From contig QHZC01000441.1 of assembly GCA_003224515.1 (NCBI GenBank), positions 1-9,863 of the forward strand: a DNA stretch of 9,863 nucleotides, in the 5' to 3' direction. A model generated the notes under the pieces. The model was given only the letters and a program-made list of their open reading frames with translations. It was not told where the DNA came from and did not search any database. The position numbers and the translations under genes were made by a program. Each line of letters begins with the position of its first letter. Position 1 is the first letter of the stretch. Positions 1-6,189 of the stretch are shown here, in pieces. Source of the DNA: Acidobacteriota bacterium (GTDB lineage Bacteria; Acidobacteriota; Terriglobia; Acidiferrales; UBA7541).

Positions 1-1378
1 TAATGTCGGTGACGTCTTTCGTAAGTTGCACGGCATCAAGGAATCGCGGAACGGGAGCCCATTCCTTGGTCTCCTTGTTGATCATCAGCGCCGTGCCCAC
101 TCCGCAGTTCGGGTGGCACCCGCAAGAGAGCGAACCCCACTGCGAGTCTTGCCCCTTCACCATGTCCGAGAATCCGGCAAACGTGCTGACGAACGAAATC
201 GGGAACCAGTCGCGCCTCGGCTCGACTTTGCCCACCTGGTTGCTGACGTCTTTCGCCAGGTGCGAAAGCGTGTAGCGCTGGCGCAAGCGGCGCTCGGGCG
301 TAATGTCTTCGTCGCGTCCGGTAAACGAAACCGGCTGGAAGCTGACAAACGCGATCTTCTTGGGGTTCTCCATCGCGAACTTCACGACGGTGCCCACCTG
401 ATCATTGTTCACGTTATTGACGATGGTCACGACGAGCACGATTTCGATGCCTGCCTCGTGCATGTTTTCGATGGCCCGCAACTTCACATCGAACAAGTTA
501 CCGATCTGCCGGTGGCTGTTGGCATCGTTACCGATGCCGTCAAACTGTAAGTCCGCATAGCGCATGCCCGCTTCGAACGCCTTCTTGCAGAACTCCTTGC
601 TCTTGGCGAACTCGATGCCGTTGGTCGCGGCCTGCACGCTGTTGTAGCCGATCTTGCGCGCGTAGGCCACGGCATCGAAGAAATACGGGCTCATCGTCGG
701 CTCGCCACCGCTGAACTGCACGGACATTTGGCGGCGCGGCTTGATCTTCAGCGCATTGTCCAGAATTTCCTTAATCTCTTCCCAGCCAAGCTCATGCACG
801 TAACCAACCTGGTTCGCGTCCATGAAGCACGGATCGCACATCATGTTGCAGCGATTCGTCAGGTCGACAGTAAGTACAGACCCGCGGCCATAGCGCACTG
901 TCGAGGAACCATGCTTGTGAAGGTCTTCGTCGTTGTGGGCGGGAATATCGCGGCCCGGGTACTGGCGTTCGATCCAGCTCAGCCACTTGGAATCGACAGC
1001 CATCATGTCTTCATAGTGGCCGTGCAGCGGACAGTCCTTCACCATCCACACCTGTCCGTCGCGCTCGATGATCTGTGCTTTGATCTCGCCGACCTTCTCG
1101 TGCATCAGGTCGCGCCAATCTTTCTTCCCGGCGATAATCGCTTCGCGCGCTTCTTTCACGCAAGCGGGACATAGCGAATCGGTCTGCCGCGGAAAGCCCA
1201 GCGTGGGCTTACTCTTCTCCCAGGATTTCAGCAGCGGCTTATCCGACCACTTCGGCGTCACCGAAGGATTGGGATTGCGCTTGTTGAAGTACTGGATGGT
1301 GTCAAAGGTGATTCCAGCCGCCTTGCAAAGAACCCAATCAAACGTCCTCGCGATTTGCGTGCCTACCGTATTCGGCAT
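1..1378 (-). CDS. Radical SAM protein of the tetraether-lipid-synthase-like (Tes/COG1964) family, C-terminus cut off by window edge
   Basis: I translated this by hand: 459 codons are open and run off the left edge. The start is ATG at 1378, preceded by GGAGG (1389-1393, 10-nt spacing) and a nearer GAGG. In order: an N-terminal knuckle with CPAC (C70, C73) and CPLHG (C116, H119); the radical SAM cluster motif CNMMCDPC (C177, C181, C184) after a VDLTNR strand; the SAM-binding GGEP (224-227); LQFDG (277-281); QPVSFTGR (348-355); and a CGCHPNC motif (C419, C421, C425). From memory, the knuckle, QPVSFTGR and the late Cys/His motif are shared with archaeal Tes, which joins two lipid chains at their terminal carbons to make membrane-spanning tetraethers. 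By inference the acidobacterial enzyme would build iso-diabolic acid or branched GDGT-type lipids. No lipid gene is adjacent. Radical SAM identity is very secure, family placement strong, substrate inferred. Confidence 0.9.
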   Translation of the reverse strand, partial: MPNTVGTQIARTFDWVLCKAAGITFDTIQYFNKRNPNPSVTPKWSDKPLLKSWEKSKPTLGFPRQTDSLCPACVKEAREAIIAGKKDWRDLMHEKVGEIKAQIIERDGQVWMVKDCPLHGHYEDMMAVDSKWLSWIERQYPGRDIPAHNDEDLHKHGSSTVRYGRGSVLTVDLTNRCNMMCDPCFMDANQVGYVHELGWEEIKEILDNALKIKPRRQMSVQFSGGEPTMSPYFFDAVAYARKIGYNSVQAATNGIEFAKSKEFCKKAFEAGMRYADLQFDGIGNDANSHRQIGNLFDVKLRAIENMHEAGIEIVLVVTIVNNVNNDQVGTVVKFAMENPKKIAFVSFQPVSFTGRDEDITPERRLRQRYTLSHLAKDVSNQVGKVEPRRDWFPISFVSTFAGFSDMVKGQDSQWGSLSCGCHPNCGVGTALMINKETKEWAPVPRFLDAVQLTKDVTDI

Positions 1379-1735
1379 AAACCTCTATCCTCCACTTTCC
1401 AAAATGCCTGCCACTTGGTCCTTGAGTTTAACGGAGCCCAACCAATCGTTGGAGCCTAGCCCAAACGACTGCCCCCGGGCTCACCTTTGCGTGCCTGAAA
1501 ACCGTACCATGAACACCAGGTACATCTAAGTCTTTGGACTCCTATAGTTTGACGGTTACGCGGGGCGGACGCCAGCGGCTTGTGCCGAACGGTCCTAATT
1601 GAGGGTTGAATGGCAATCCGAGTCATCAAATGGCCATTATTCGAGTCCCCAAAAGGGGGTCACTGGGACTGCAAATGGGCTGGAACTTTTCGACTTCTAC
1701 GGAAGATTCCTGGGCGTTGCTGGCCGAAGGCTTTC
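1379..1735. other. Intergenic region, leader side of the radical SAM gene
   Basis: These 357 bases separate the stop of the minus-strand gene at 1736 from the radical SAM start at 1378. Neither strand carries a convincing gene. Besides the Shine-Dalgarno at 1389-1393 I see two weak inverted repeats: GTACC/GGTAC (1504-1508 and 1519-1523, 10-base gap) and AGTCCC/GGGACT (1644-1649 and 1665-1670). Neither has a T-tract placing it as a terminator. I could not find a -35/-10 pair I trust, so the promoter for the radical SAM gene is unlocated. Confidence 0.5.
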
Positions 1736-2449
1736 CTACTCGTTGAGGGCCGGCCGCAGGACGGCGATGACAAAATGCGCAAAATTCGACGCGCCTTCAT
1801 CCAGCTGCAGCCAACGCACCACGCAGTGTTCCGCCAGATACTTCGCAACGCGCGTTTCAGGAATTCCGAGGTACTGTGCGAGCTGCGGCTTGGTCGAATC
1901 CGCTCCGCGCCGGCTTGAGCCGCCCCGCAATAAGTTGCCGATGGCAATGCGCAGCGTCTGGCAAGCTTCCACGTAGTAATAGCTCGTCAGGTCCGAATCC
2001 GTGAGGACAAATACACCCGGTCCTGCCGGGGCGTGATCCGCTTCTTCCAGTTTGGCGGGCGGGCAGGTCATCAGTCTGCGGAATTGCATCTCCAACAAGG
2101 AAATTCGCGAAGAGAGCCCGGGATCGCCGTAACGGCCCTTCACGCTCGCTCCGCCCGGCTCCCCAATTGGCTCAATCGGCAGGCTGGGGATTGCGCGGCT
2201 GTGCGTCACTCGGGGAGGGGCCGGCTCGGCCGATTCATTGAAGACCGCAGGAGGCAATCCGCGACGTGGTGCGGGCGCTTCCGTAGAGTGCTGACCGGGA
2301 GTAACTGCCGCTTCCTGGCCGTTGCTGCCCTTGCGCCGGTTCCGGCCCCCGCGGCGTCCCCGGTGACGACTTTTTCTCTCGGGCCCGGGAGAGGGTGGGG
2401 GGTTCACTAAACTTTCCGCCGCCTGCTGAATTTCGCTGGTGACCACCAC
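1736..2449 (-). CDS. Uncharacterised protein with Arg/Gly-rich tract and conserved-looking C-terminal domain; probably the out-of-frame 3' part of the gene starting at 2805
   Basis: I do not recognise a named family. Read from GTG 2449 it gives 237 residues: a short acidic lead, a strongly basic tract (about residues 24-40, KSRHRGRRGGRNRRK), a Pro/Ala-rich low-complexity linker (45-110), and a folded-looking C-terminal domain (112-237). That domain contains VFVLTDSDLTSYYYVEAC and, near 188-218, a helix-turn-helix-like stretch (LAQYLGIPETRVAKYL). The basic tract suggests nucleic-acid binding, which is inference. A second possible start is GTG 2407, which overlaps the TAG of the upstream gene as TAGTG and could allow coupled re-initiation. 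The open frame extends to an ATG at 2641, but that part lies over well-formed upstream coding sequence and reads as a shadow. The upstream frame plus one missing base near 2450 would give a continuous protein of about 356 residues, which I think is the ancestral form. Confidence 0.72.
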   Translation of the reverse strand: MVVTSEIQQAAESLVNPPPSPGPERKSRHRGRRGGRNRRKGSNGQEAAVTPGQHSTEAPAPRRGLPPAVFNESAEPAPPRVTHSRAIPSLPIEPIGEPGGASVKGRYGDPGLSSRISLLEMQFRRLMTCPPAKLEEADHAPAGPGVFVLTDSDLTSYYYVEACQTLRIAIGNLLRGGSSRRGADSTKPQLAQYLGIPETRVAKYLAEHCVVRWLQLDEGASNFAHFVIAVLRPALNE

Positions 2450-2805
2450 GGACGCTGTTCGAATGGCAAACCTGGCTCCGGCGTGGAAACCGGAGGCGGC
2501 GTCAAAACAATCTCCTCCATCGGCGGGGCCCCCGCTTGCAGCGGAATCTCGCCCGGCGCGCCGCCAAGACGGACCGCAGCTTCTTGCGCCTTGACTTTCC
2601 AATCCGAGCGGCGGAATCTCTCGGCCGCCGCGGAATACCATTTAGCGGCATCGGCATTCTGCCCGGAAGTTTCGAAAAACTTAGCCAGTTCGAACGCCAC
2701 CATGGCGTCTCGCGTCTTCTGGTAAAGATTCGAAAGTTGCCCCGCGGGATCCTTGCTGGTGCGCGCGCGGCGGATGCGAGCGGTAATCTGTTTCCAGTCG
2801 GTCAT
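2407..2805 (-). CDS. TPR-like short protein, probable N-terminal part of a frameshifted gene
   Basis: This is a 132-residue frame beginning MTDWKQITARIRRAR. Residues 31-80 form two or three amphipathic helices of TPR type (AMVAFELAKFFETSGQ, then DAAKWYSAAAERFRR and WKVKAQEAAVRLG). A Pro/Glu-rich linker follows (84-118). The last 14 residues (PWWSPAKFSRRRKV) do not resemble the linker and look like read-through after a frame slip; the other frame continues more naturally as VVVTSEIQQAAESLV. The start ATG at 2805 has no strong Shine-Dalgarno, only a purine-rich AAGCAAAAG, but a TACAAT box lies 11 nt upstream. It diverges from the FecR-type gene. Its function is unknown; TPR helices usually mediate protein contacts. 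Confidence 0.75.
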   Translation of the reverse strand: MTDWKQITARIRRARTSKDPAGQLSNLYQKTRDAMVAFELAKFFETSGQNADAAKWYSAAAERFRRSDWKVKAQEAAVRLGGAPGEIPLQAGAPPMEEIVLTPPPVSTPEPGLPFEQRPWWSPAKFSRRRKV

Positions 2806-2816
2806 CTTTTGCTTGC

Positions 2817-2822
2817 ATTGTA
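2817..2822 (-). promoter_or_regulatory. Possible -10 box (TACAAT) for the minus-strand TPR-like gene
   Basis: On the minus strand TACAAT sits 11 nt before ATG 2805, preceded by GC. A start site about 7 nt downstream would leave a leader of only about 5 nt, fitting the lack of a clear Shine-Dalgarno. No good -35 is found at 16-18 nt spacing, so the call is weak. Confidence 0.3.
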
Positions 2823-2903
2823 GCAGCGGAACGCCTCATCGGCCAGCAAACTCCTTTCGCGCTCGGAGGGCGCGACTTTTTCTTTTCAAAAAGTGTTTAC
2901 CGA

Positions 2904-2932
2904 TTGACGACACGAAGTTTACTCAGTATTCT
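2904..2932 (+). promoter_or_regulatory. Sigma70-type promoter for the FecR-domain gene
   Basis: TTGACG (2904-2909) and TATTCT (2927-2932) are separated by exactly 17 bases, close to the consensus of a housekeeping promoter. A start near 2939 would give a leader of about 20 nt containing GGAGG at 2948-2952, six bases before ATG 2959. It lies within the 153-bp gap between two divergent genes. Confidence 0.62.
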
Positions 2933-2958
2933 TCCGGTGGCCGTCTTGGAGGCGTTTA

Positions 2959-3714
2959 ATGAAGCGCCTGCGCGTTGACCGTCTCACGGTCACCAGCAGC
3001 ATGAACTACTTCGCAGTCAGTGGTTGTAATGACTGCATTTCGATTACGAAAAACATCCTTGCCCTGCTCGTCTCTCTTTCGCTCCTGACCACGCCCGTCT
3101 GGGCCGCTCCTTCCTCTTCGCTCGGAACTGTCGTCTACGCCGATCGCGCCCATGTTGGCGCCGCCCAAGCGTCCGTTGGCGCGACTGTTTTTGGCGGCGA
3201 CAGACTCAGCACCGAACAGACCGGAAGCGTCCAGGTCCGCGCGGGAGCCGCCCGGCTGCTGCTCTCCAGTGCGAGCAGCGCCACGTTCTCCCAGGAGGAC
3301 GCCAATCCTGCGGCAACTCTTACTATCGGCTCCGCTACTTTTTCGACCGCCAATTCGAAAGCCTTTGCCTTGCACGTGGCTTCTGCCGTGATCCGCCCGA
3401 ACACCAACCAGCCCACCATCGGACAAGTTACGGTCTTGAATGCGAAGGAATTGTTCGTCAAGAGCACTCGCGGGTCGCTGAGTATCGCCGTCGAAGATGA
3501 CGTGCGCGAGATTCCGGAAGGCGCTGCCTATCGCATCGTTCTCGATCCTAACGCTGCCGACCCGCAGGGACCGCGCGGTGTCGGCAGCAAGGGCTATGGC
3601 GGATCGCCGATCAAGGCCGCCAAGAGCAGGTTCATCTGGTACGCCGTGGCCATCACCACTGCGGTCACGGTGTGGACCGTCCACGAATCCCTCGTAAGCC
3701 CCGACCGCCCGTGA
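2959..3714 (+). CDS. FecR-domain secreted protein with C-terminal membrane anchor
   Basis: The protein has 251 residues. The start at ATG 2959 is supported by GGAGG with a 6-nt spacer and by the promoter at 2904-2932. A hydrophobic segment (about 31-48, NILALLVSLSLLTTPVWA) acts as a signal peptide with likely cleavage at the VWA/A region; the 30 residues before it are long for an n-region, so ATG 3001 (residue 15) is an alternative. Residues 55-195 are a beta-rich, Ala/Ser/Thr-rich domain with the FecR-like pattern ASVGATVFGGDRLST, followed by ASVQ/RLLLSS-type strands and ending EIPEGAAYRIVL. Residues 225-242 (FIWYAVAITTAVTVWTVH) form a C-terminal transmembrane helix followed by a short tail. 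FecR domains in iron signalling sense TonB receptors, but no sigma factor or receptor lies beside this gene, so a signalling role is not supported. It is the only intact plus-strand gene here. Confidence 0.82.
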   Translation: MKRLRVDRLTVTSSMNYFAVSGCNDCISITKNILALLVSLSLLTTPVWAAPSSSLGTVVYADRAHVGAAQASVGATVFGGDRLSTEQTGSVQVRAGAARLLLSSASSATFSQEDANPAATLTIGSATFSTANSKAFALHVASAVIRPNTNQPTIGQVTVLNAKELFVKSTRGSLSIAVEDDVREIPEGAAYRIVLDPNAADPQGPRGVGSKGYGGSPIKAAKSRFIWYAVAITTAVTVWTVHESLVSPDRP

Positions 3715-3808
3715 GTTTTCCCGCTTACTGTAAATGCCTTTGATTGAGCGTAGGTACTCGGCACCTGCTCCACAGCGCGTTAATGCCCACGGGTTTTCGC
3801 TCGTTTCT

Positions 3809-3982
3809 CTACTTCCCGCGAATCTCCATAACCATCTGAATGTCCTTGAACACTGCGTCCGGGTCGATCGCGTGATCGCTGTTCTCTACAATAACCTGCC
3901 GTCCCCGGGTCGAGAGCCGCGCGAGTTGTGGCTGAATTTGATGGACCCAGATGTCATGAAAATGCGCTAGCTCTTTGTCTAT
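3809..3982 (-). pseudogene. C-terminal remnant of an alpha/beta hydrolase
   Basis: The minus strand encodes 57 residues before a TAG at 3809-3811, and a TAA (3983-3985) immediately precedes them in frame. The segment HDIWVHQIQPQLARLSTRGR, followed by QVIVENSDHAIDPDAVFKDI, has the layout of the last strand, catalytic histidine loop (NSDHAI) and final helix of alpha/beta hydrolases. The nucleophile elbow, acid residue and the rest of the fold are absent, and I found no continuation in the other two frames upstream. There is no start codon or Shine-Dalgarno. It is a decayed fragment that should not yield a working enzyme. The family assignment rests on pattern recognition of a short piece, though the strand-His loop-helix order is quite characteristic. 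Confidence 0.65.
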
Positions 3983-3983
3983 T

Positions 3984-4061
3984 TACCGTCCGACGCTGCT
4001 GAACGGAGAGCCCATCGAAGTCGACACAACGATTATGGTGAATTTCTCACTGTTACCCTAG
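3984..4061 (+). pseudogene. C-terminal remnant of a TonB-like (energy transducer) protein
   Basis: The plus strand reads YRPTLLNGEPIEVDTTIMVN then FSLLP and a TAG. That is the last two strands of a TonB C-terminal domain (the W-x-Y-x-P-x-x-x-N-G-x-P-V-x-V motif followed by the closing beta strand). In frame, upstream reads KCASSLSI back to a TGA at 3957-3959, so the rest of the domain is missing. The fragment starts where the oppositely oriented hydrolase fragment starts. The homology looks good for 25 residues, but no promoter, start or Shine-Dalgarno is present. Confidence 0.62.
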
Positions 4062-4250
4062 AGAGCTGTTCTCGCTCGGCGGGCCGCTCCCTGGTTCGAA
4101 TTCTTTTCTCATGGCCTGGCAGGCGGATAGGATGCCATTTTCATTAATTCAGTAAGAGCAATTAACGAAGGTGCTCGGAACCTTCGGGGTTAGTTTTCGA
4201 AGCGTGGGTAATTTTTTTGCTTTGCTCTTTTCTTAATCTGGCACTCAGGA
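4062..4250. other. Gene-free tail of the remnant region
   Basis: No coding sequence is convincing on either strand between the TonB-like remnant and the ridA stop; the whole interval without an intact gene is 3715-4250. A GC-rich block (about 4075-4140) is followed by an AT-rich one (4140-4235) with a seven-T run near 4212. The hairpin at 4166-4186 is listed separately. Confidence 0.5.
4166..4186 (-). terminator. Hairpin downstream of ridA, possible weak terminator
   Basis: CGAAGGT (4166-4172) pairs with ACCTTCG (4180-4186) across a 7-base loop. On the minus strand it lies about 65 nt after the ridA stop and is followed by TTAATTGCTCTT, a poor U-tract. It may end the M1-like/ridA transcript, but the run of T is weak. 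Confidence 0.3.
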
Positions 4251-4628
4251 CTACAACCCGGCAATCACTTCAATCTCCACCAGCGCGTCCTTCGGAAGAC
4301 GCGACACCTGCACGGTCGAGCGCGCCGGCGGGGCCGACGCGAAATACTTGCCGTACACTTCGTTCATGGCTGCAAACTCGTTCATGTCCTTCAGAAAAAC
4401 CGTCGTCTTCACGACGTGATGGAGGTTCGAACCCGCCGCCTCCAGAATACCCTTCACGTTTTCGAGCACCCGATCCGTCTGCTGGCGAATGTCCGCCCCC
4501 GTCATCTCGCCCGTTTTCGGATCCAGCGCCACCTGCCCCGAGAGGTACAGAAATCCATTCGTTCGGATGGCCTGCGAATACGGTCCGATCGGTTTTGGCC
4601 CCCGGTCGGTTAAAATGACGTCTCTCAT
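4251..4628 (-). CDS. ridA: RidA family reactive intermediate (enamine/imine) deaminase
   Basis: The protein has 125 residues, the usual full length for the Rid/YjgF/UK114 family. These small trimeric cytosolic proteins hydrolyse 2-aminoacrylate and related enamines or imines released by PLP enzymes such as threonine dehydratase, protecting other PLP enzymes from damage. Visible hallmarks are GPYSQAI (15-21, with the active-site Tyr17), the SGQVALDP turn (30-37), PPARSTVQVSRLPKDALVEI (100-119) with the substrate-carboxylate-binding Arg103, and Glu120 at the catalytic position. All key residues are present. The start ATG 4628 has GGAGG seven bases upstream and overlaps the TGA of the preceding gene as ATGA, so translation is probably coupled to the M1-like lipoprotein. 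I see no functional reason for that pairing. Confidence 0.95.
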   Translation of the reverse strand: MRDVILTDRGPKPIGPYSQAIRTNGFLYLSGQVALDPKTGEMTGADIRQQTDRVLENVKGILEAAGSNLHHVVKTTVFLKDMNEFAAMNEVYGKYFASAPPARSTVQVSRLPKDALVEIEVIAGL

Positions 4629-6106
4629 GGTGCGGCCTCCTTTTCAGATTGCGTCGCCGCCGCCGCGGCGCCTCCATACCGCGCGCGAAATTCCTTGGGC
4701 ACCCCCGGACGCTTCATCCACAACCGCACGAACTCCGCAACATTCTGATGCGTTTCCTGCTCGAAGGCCGCAATCAGGTCTCGGAGTTCGAACCCGCGCT
4801 CCCTGCGAGCATACAACATGTGACTGATTGCCTTTCGAAACACTTCCCGTCCGTACCGATCCTGCAACGCATAAAAGAATACAAAGCTCTTCACTCGCAC
4901 AACCGTTGGATCTTCCTGCCGGTGAGCCGTTGCTTTTTCCGGGATCAAGCGCAGCGCGCGGCGAATCGTTTCCGCGCGCGAGTCTGTTCCCTCCGCGGCC
5001 GCCTGTCCAATCGATGCCGCAAACGCTGGAAGAGCGGAGAGCGGCGGTTCCTGCTCGTAAAATCCGGGATTCTGCGCATAGCCCAGCCAGCTCGACGCGA
5101 GCGAAGGAGCGGCTGCCGCCGCTAGCTTCGGCGTTCCACTTCCGAGGTCCACCATCATGGTATCCATGGAAACCATCTCTGCTGTGTTGGGTTCCGCTTG
5201 CTCGTCGTCCCGCACCAACGTTCTTGCTCGAGTCGAGCGCGTGAAGCATCCCGCGGCCACCGGGCATCGCGCTCCAAAGACCTGGTCATAGGCCTCTGCC
5301 GTTCGAACAAGCGCATCGCTTACGCCGCGCGCGTCCGCTGCGCCCTGTGCTTTGTGTGTCCACAGAAAAATCTTTTCTTTGCCTGCGCCGATTTGCGCGG
5401 ACCTGTAACGTCCCGCAATCACGAAGGGATAGTGATCGCCCGTTCCCTGTAAAGCACGGACGATTAACTCTCCGCCCCGGCGCGAAGTTTTCGTTTGTTG
5501 GCCGCTGGTGTGAACCAGAAATCCTTCCGGCGCGCGCACGCTCATTTCCCATTTTTTTGGCGGTACCCCACCCGTAGCGAAGAGGCCACGCGCCGGCAGC
5601 AATTCCGGACTCCATCCTTCCGCCGGCAAAAAAAATGCATCGCCGGAAAAACTCAAAGCCGTTTCGCCCGCGGTCGCCGGTAAATACTCCATGGAAAGAT
5701 GCAAAGTGTGGTGCGCCGACATAGTCCACGGCTGCGGAAGAGTAATCAGTGCGTTTCGCGGATTCTCGGTCGAGATTCCGGATGTGAGTGTCGTTCGGTC
5801 CCATGTTGCGCGAGGCTCATCAAAATGAAAACGCCGCCGCCCTGGCAGGCGCAACTCCAGCTCGCTGAGCGGCTGGTTGCCGGTATTCTTCAGCAGGTAT
5901 TCCGCGTCAATTCGAATGCGCGACTCCGGAGCCGCAACGAATTGCAGGCGGATTTGCTGGCTCTCGATGGTGTAGCCGGGGCCGAGCGGCGCGACGCACC
6001 CCGCCGCAAATACAGCGGAGGCCGCGAGGAGCGGCGCGAACAGGAAACGCAAACACAGCTGCGTGGTCAAAGCGATTTGATTGTAGCGAGGAACAGTGAG
6101 AAGCAA
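4625..6106 (-). CDS. Secreted M1-aminopeptidase-like protein with destroyed zinc site (pseudopeptidase)
   Basis: The protein has up to 493 residues. After a signal segment (FLFAPLLAASAVFAAGC, Cys37 as possible lipidation site; the -3 residue is Ala, so plain signal peptidase cleavage is also possible) comes an N-terminal beta domain (45-230) resembling the saddle domain of M1 peptidases, then a helical domain to about residue 475. Where M1 enzymes have HExxHxW this protein has P334 S335 L A S338 S339 W340: the tryptophan is kept but both zinc histidines and the catalytic glutamate are lost. The region about 19 residues on (near 357) also lacks the third ligand Glu. The C-terminal part (SFVFFYALQDRYGREVF, then a helix to FVRLWMKRPGVP) is typical of the family. 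The longest start is TTG 6106 without Shine-Dalgarno; TTG 6070 or 6052 would place the signal peptide at the N-terminus and is more plausible. It sits 83 nt after the repeat lipoprotein and overlaps ridA by ATGA. A binding or chaperone-like role is inference. Confidence 0.82.
   Translation of the reverse strand: MLLTVPRYNQIALTTQLCLRFLFAPLLAASAVFAAGCVAPLGPGYTIESQQIRLQFVAAPESRIRIDAEYLLKNTGNQPLSELELRLPGRRRFHFDEPRATWDRTTLTSGISTENPRNALITLPQPWTMSAHHTLHLSMEYLPATAGETALSFSGDAFFLPAEGWSPELLPARGLFATGGVPPKKWEMSVRAPEGFLVHTSGQQTKTSRRGGELIVRALQGTGDHYPFVIAGRYRSAQIGAGKEKIFLWTHKAQGAADARGVSDALVRTAEAYDQVFGARCPVAAGCFTRSTRARTLVRDDEQAEPNTAEMVSMDTMMVDLGSGTPKLAAAAAPSLASSWLGYAQNPGFYEQEPPLSALPAFAASIGQAAAEGTDSRAETIRRALRLIPEKATAHRQEDPTVVRVKSFVFFYALQDRYGREVFRKAISHMLYARRERGFELRDLIAAFEQETHQNVAEFVRLWMKRPGVPKEFRARYGGAAAAATQSEKEAAP
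6080..6085 (-). promoter_or_regulatory. Possible -10 box (TACAAT) inside the 5' end of the M1-like frame
   Basis: Minus-strand GCTACAAT lies just before TTG 6070, with TTTTGC 17 nt upstream as a poor -35. If used, transcription would begin near 6073, which excludes TTG 6106 and favours TTG 6070 or 6052. The same octamer precedes the TPR-like gene at 2805. The evidence is short-motif only. Confidence 0.22.
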
Positions 6107-6189
6107 AAGCAGCGCGTAAAAGTCCCGGCGATTGCGGTCCGCGGCGGCTTGCCGCTTTCAACTCTTGGAAAGAGATGGGCAGTTCAAGA

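Noticed and set aside
26..1529. Several plus-strand open frames over the left end
   Set aside because: They lie antisense to the radical SAM gene, show no family motifs, and arise from its GC-rich codon pattern.
1641..1671. TTCGAGTCC next to a C4-A4-G5 hairpin, resembling a tRNA T-arm
   Set aside because: The bases 5' of the loop do not pair as a T-stem and no acceptor, D or anticodon arm can be drawn around it.
3734..3970. A 78-residue plus-strand open frame in the gap after the FecR-type gene
   Set aside because: It is antisense to the hydrolase remnant, which has much better protein-like sequence; no Shine-Dalgarno and no recognisable motif.
4093..4103. GGTTCGAATTC, a T-loop-like motif
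   Set aside because: Flanking bases do not form a T-stem; no tRNA cloverleaf is possible.
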